From Acanthacorydalis orientalis (taxonomy: Eukaryota; Arthropoda; Insecta; Megaloptera; Corydalidae), in the NCBI GenBank assembly GCA_034766995.1, contig CM068316.1, forward strand, positions 23,346,590-23,410,589: DNA of 64,000 nt. Direction: 5' to 3'. Both the position numbers and the translations under genes were made by a program. This document shows, in pieces, positions 59,557-64,000 of this stretch. Under the pieces are notes generated by a model. The model worked only from the letters and a program-made list of their open reading frames with translations. It was not told where the DNA came from and made no database searches. The stretch's first letter is position 1. Every line of letters starts with the position of its first letter.

Positions 59557-61141
59557 AAAAGTGTAAAGGTTTTCTCCGCCCGTGGTGTTTTAGCAACTAG
59601 CACGACATTTGATTCGATTTTAATAAAACAAATAAATTTAAAATTTAAATAGACTAGTTTTTATTCACTTTGAAACATTTTTTTCTGATAATGCTAACCG
59701 TTGTTGCATATACAAAACATATCACTGTGAAAAAACAAAAATGTTTTATCCTTTTAATCGCCAAATGAAATAGGAAGTATCTAGAATCAAACCATGTTAA
59801 GCATTTTTGAAAATTCCTACGATTTTGAGTAGCGGCGTTTAATGGGTTAATTTTTTTCAACTATAATATTTTTTGAATAATGAAAGTTTATAAATGTAAT
59901 TTTCCCCATTTAATACAACTAGCTGCTTTTATTTTAATGTTTATGTTTGTTAATTGTATTTGAAATATGAAATAATTTATTCGAAACTATTATTATTAAT
60001 AACTAACCATTGAAGAAACAAGTTTAGTTATTGTAATTCGAGTTAATATCTTAAAATTAATTCACATTTATACGATAATTGAATTGTTATGAACTATTGA
60101 GTTGAATTAATTTTTTTAAATTGCATATAAACATATGATATTTATTAGGTTGTATACATGTGTTGAGTTTCTAAATTATAATTATTTATACAATTTTATG
60201 TGTTTTATGCTGAATAAAACATATATTACAAGAAGAATAAAAATCATTTAAATAATGTTTTTAAAATTTAATTGAAAGATAATAAATTAAAAAAGATATT
60301 GCTTTTCTAAATGAACTCAAAATTGTTTGATGAAGTATGTGTTACAATAATTAGCTAGTTATTCAGTTGTCATAAAATTTAGTAAGATATTTGTTTTTTA
60401 CCATTATTTTGGATTAACATTTTCATTGCATTAAAAAATTTAATATGAGACTTTTAAGTAGCTTCAAAATTATTACAGATTTGTATATTTTATGTAATAT
60501 CTCGATATTTTTTCATTTTTATTATTCCATATTAAGTTATGCATTCGAAAATTTCTAATAAATATATTATTTAGACAATTTATGACTTTCTGCAATATGT
60601 TGCTTTGATTTATACATACCCTTCTTTTTCTTATTAATTAATATATAAAAAAAATTAGTTACGATAATCTTTTGAATATTCTTTATGGTGTATCATGTTT
60701 TAAAAAATATTGTATTTATATAATTAATTAAATTATTATTATTTATTAAGATTAATATTTATATTGTTAATTGCAACTATTATTTATTGATGTTTATACA
60801 GATTATTTACACACATTATTTTCAACGCTACGTCAGTATTTTTAAAATTTCCTCTTTGGATCACACAAAGAAGCAATAAGCGGAAAGTCTTCTAAGTTGG
60901 TTGAAGATGTATAAGAAATACATAGGTTAAAAATCACACAAAAGTTACTATAAATAAATTTGGGATTCGACTGAAGCTGAAATTAAATTGTTAACCAACT
61001 TGATCTTAATCTATTGAATTTTAATTTAGAATATATAATTTGTTCTAAAAGACTACTTCATATTGAGTTTCTCAAAAAGTATTTTTTGTCAAGAAATTCT
61101 TATTGAATGTATATGTTTTGATAGACAAATGGTTAGACTAA
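58881..61141. other. A+T-rich desert with one (TA)n
   Basis: (TA)n at about 59496-59552. No gene or mobile element recognised; 59690-59860 is slightly less A+T-rich and ends in a lone GGGTTAA. Confidence 0.55.
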
Positions 61142-61504
61142 TTAACCCTTTCATTCATAACGTTAACTTTAATCGGCCTCTATGCAAGAACCTGTGGATA
61201 CGACTGACGACTAAAATCGGCACCCACGTAAAGAGCTGTGGATACTAGTGCCGATTATATTTGGCTTTCGGATTTTTTTTTTATTCGTGTTAATAAATGT
61301 ATAATTTAAAATAATGAAATATAATTACAAAAAGAACTGTTTTTATTTAAATTCGGTTTTTAATTAACACTTAGAAAATTATTTTCTAAGACTACATATA
61401 TTTTACACTATCTACAAAGTGGCCACTCGCGGCAGAAAAGTGTACACTCGCGGTTGGCAGAGGAAGCATGGCCGCGGACACGTACGCCGTAAAGAAAGGG
61501 TTAA
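61142..61504. mobile_element. Second piggyBac-like MITE (TTAA target duplication)
   Basis: A 355-bp element (61146-61500) flanked by TTAA on each side. Ends are CCCTTTCATTC... and, inverted, CCCTTTCTTTACGG; only the outer 7 bp are identical, the same CCCTTTC as in the element at 37416. Internal repeats: CTGTGGATAC twice (61192, 61233) and ACTCGCGG twice (61425, 61447). The right part is strikingly G+C-rich. No coding capacity. Confidence 0.82.
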
Positions 61505-62402
61505 AAGCTTCTATGATAAAAAAATGTTACCATTTAAAATTTTTATTTCAGAATGAAATATTTAATTAATAAATTATATAACATATAAAAATATTTTATT
61601 GCTTTATTACAGATAAAATTCATCGGATCAGTATTTATAAGTAGTCACTGTCTCTTCCTCTGTCTCCTTCTCTCTGTATATATATATATGTACTCATACA
61701 TACTTGTGTAATAAACATAGGAGAACGAATGCATAGAAGCGTTGCCACTAAGTACAATTTGATAGAGGATTAAAGGACTACTGCATGGCTTTTGTTCATA
61801 TTAAAACAGTGCTTACTAAATGCAAATTACTTTGGCGAATTTCCAAAAGTTTTGCATATTGAAAACCATAAGATATGATTAAAGTAGACTATTTACAAAC
61901 TTGAGAATAGATTATGTATATTATAAACTTTAATTAGCTATTGAGTAGTGACTATAATATATTTATACGCTATGCGAATGTACTTGTGAAATGGATAAAT
62001 TAATTTCACTAGCACATTTAAGTTGTGTTACAATTGGATGAAAAAATCTCTTGAGATAGTTTGTGTTCATGTGTGAATGAACATTAGTTATTTAATTATT
62101 GTGAACTAACTGTTGTTTAGATAACTTTAGTTAATTTAAACGCTGATATTTTATAAAGCATCTATTTTATTTTCTAAACATAACATTTCATACATTCTTT
62201 ATAAAAACACGATTTTCTAACTAATTTTTAATTTTACAGCGAATGAATTATATAATAATTTAATTTAATGAATTATATCCTTGTATTTTTAGATATATTC
62301 TTTAGCAAACTTATTTTTGACCAAATCGTCAAATTACTTATTTTCATAGAAAACATTAAATAAGATTGCTGCTGTTTTGTCACAAGTATAGTTTTTTACA
62401 AG
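61505..62402. other. A+T-rich spacer
   Basis: Short (CT)n and TA at 61650-61690. Nothing else recognised. Confidence 0.6.
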
Positions 62403-63617
62403 TACGAGGGAAAGTCAAAAATTCACGGAATGAAGGGGCAGAAAATTCTCTTGTGAAAAAACTCTTTATTTTTCTTTTTCAATATTTTTTTTCTTGATTC
62501 TAATGCACTTTTTAGATCTTTATATAACTTTCTTTAAAATTTTATAAAAATATTTTTTTCTTTCAACTAAAAAGCAGTCGAAATTCTTGTCTTGACCTTT
62601 TCACGATCCCAAAATTTCTTCGTACATAAATATTTTTTTCAAATTCGGCAAGAACTATTAATCGATTGGGGTTAGATCTGAACTATAAGAGGGTTGTTTA
62701 GAATTTTAAAACCGCATTTATGAACGGCAACTTTTGCAGTGTTGTTCTTATAAACAGATGCATTGTCTTGCATTTATTATATTATTCTCCAGCTAAAGTC
62801 ACACCCATAACATTGTAATGAATCATCAAGAATCTGTATCCCAAAAAACAGTGGCCAACAGTTTTTCGACCGACGGTGACACTACAAACTTTTTAGCGAG
62901 CGGTGTAACCTTTTTATGCCACTACTTGAACTCCTGTTTTGATTTAGACTCATTGTGATGAATTTATGTTTCATCTTCAGTAACTACTCTGTACAAAATA
63001 TTATCTGGCTTTTCTTTAAAGAGGTTTAAAAACTCTTTCGATGTTTCAACACGGTGTCGCATATGAAGCGTTGTGATCATTCTTAATACCCATCTTTCGT
63101 TGATCTTTACATGCCAAGATGATCATGAAAAATTTTTAAAACGGTTGTAGCTAATATTCCAACTATATCGGCGATTAGATTCTTCTTTAAATGGAAATCA
63201 TCCAATATTAATTTCGTTATTTTTAATAATTTTTGTCGGAGTTACCTCAACGAACCTCCCTCAACGTAGGTCGTCTTCTATTGACTTTCTACCTTGATTG
63301 AAGATACCATGCTCCACTTGTAAATTATGACTTTCTCAGGATAAGAGTCACCGTAAACTGATTTCATCTCTTTTATAAACATTTTGGGGCGTCTTTCGTT
63401 GTTTTTAGAGGAAGTTAATGACGGCAAGAACCTCGAAGTTCTTCATTTTTAGAACTTTTTCCCATTTTACCGACATTTCAAGTGATAATTTGTACACTAC
63501 TACTCAGAATAACTTACCTACTTACTATGTATATTGCTGAAACCTTATTTTGGAATGCGTAAGCTCAATATCCCTCATATTTCCCGTCATCCGTGAATTT
63601 GTTGACATTCCCTCTTA
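62403..63617 (-). mobile_element. Mariner relic with matching ends (family J)
   Basis: About 1.21 kb between TA dinucleotides. The left end CGAGGGAAAGTCAAAAATTC and the reverse complement of the right end AGAGGGAATGTCAACAAATTC agree at most positions and continue ACGGA. The transposase on the minus strand starts at about 63475 (complement; MSVKWEKVLKMKNFE). Confidence 0.88.
62560..63475 (-). pseudogene. mariner transposase pseudogene (family J)
   Basis: Recognisable blocks from the 5' side: MSVKWEKVLKMKNFEVLAVI; EVTPTKIIKNNEI in the linker; WVLRMITTLHMRHRVETSKE and FLNLFKEKPDNILYRVVTED (first catalytic Asp, in TEDET, near 62965-62985); HKKVTPLAKKFVVSPSVEKL; and near 62650-62690 PSYSSDLTPIDY, the third catalytic position, followed by FLPNLKK. 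The second-Asp block near 62760 is degraded. Many stops. Confidence 0.82.
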
Positions 63618-64000
63618 TTTTGACAAAAAATATAAACTTAAGTGCTTATTAAGTGCGTATATTATATAAAAATTTAATGTACAGGAAAGTCAGAATTTTT
63701 TTGTGCCTCAGTACTTTAAAGATAATGGTATCGGATCAAAATATGCATGAACAATAATCAGAATAATTACTAATGATTTATTGATTATTTTGATCACAAA
63801 CATATTTTGTGTACTTAATTCTTGTAATAACACACTTATATGATATATAAATTAACTCTACTATGTTATTGTGCATTTGTTAAAAACTTGAAGGATGAAT
63901 AAATATATTATTCTAGTAGATTTTCACAACAATTGACTTACAAAATATATTATATAATTATTATATGTCGATCATTCTTTCTATATCTATCTATTTATCC
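63618..64000. other. A+T-rich spacer to window end
   Basis: Nothing recognised. Confidence 0.6.

Overview
This window is A+T-rich non-coding DNA from an animal genome, most plausibly an arthropod or another invertebrate. It carries dozens of long (TA)n arrays, many decayed DNA transposons of the mariner, hAT, pogo and piggyBac types, pieces of two non-LTR retrotransposons, and no recognisable host gene. I cannot name the species. I found no rRNA, tRNA, CRISPR array, prokaryote-style operon or intron-bearing cellular gene. Most open frames of 60-100 codons are either translations of (TA)n (Tyr-Ile runs), chance frames in A+T-rich DNA, or antisense shadows of transposases.

Layout. 1-5.5 kb: a 5'-truncated mariner (666-1709), a pair of inverted dispersed repeats (2405-2550 and 5344-5470) and a cecropia-type mariner relic (3715-4870). 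6.6-14.3 kb: the first of three near-identical internally deleted mariners ('family C', 6653-7573), then three more mariner relics of different families (8072-9357, 11416-12685, 13309-14255). 16.5-20.8 kb: a rearranged locus with a local duplication and stray mariner ends, an Hsmar1/cecropia-like mariner (17073-18366), an RTE-type LINE 3' fragment (18785-19624) and the second family C copy, inverted (19651-20567). 23.6-29.4 kb: a perfect palindrome, a hAT relic (24206-25460), a mariner 5' fragment and a nearly complete mariner with intact inverted ends (28136-29357). 29.4-37.4 kb: A+T-rich desert. 37.4-43.7 kb: a TTAA-flanked piggyBac-like MITE, G+C-richer repeat blocks, an RNase H-bearing LINE fragment, an internally deleted mariner (40369-41415) and the third family C copy (42762-43684). 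45-47 kb: a palindromic microsatellite and a pogo-like element with doubled end repeats (45402-46988). 49.8-57.8 kb: four fragments or copies of DD41D ('rosa'-type) mariner-like elements plus a foldback MITE. 61-63.6 kb: a second TTAA-flanked MITE and one more mariner relic.

How the parts relate. Almost everything annotated is mobile DNA. The cut-and-paste elements of the Tc1/mariner superfamily insert at TA, and the borders of several of them (family C, the 666-1709 element, the 56563-57833 element, the 17073 end) run straight into (TA)n arrays. The least decayed coding sequence is the catalytic (DD34D) domain of the family C transposase: all three copies have lost the N-terminal DNA-binding part at nearly the same place but keep the catalytic aspartates, and one copy has an uninterrupted 231-codon frame from what looks like the native start. 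I regard that, together with the mirror-image deletion in the DD41D element at 53640-54310 and the TA-array/mariner border patterns, as the most interesting content. I see no evidence for a new host-encoded system.
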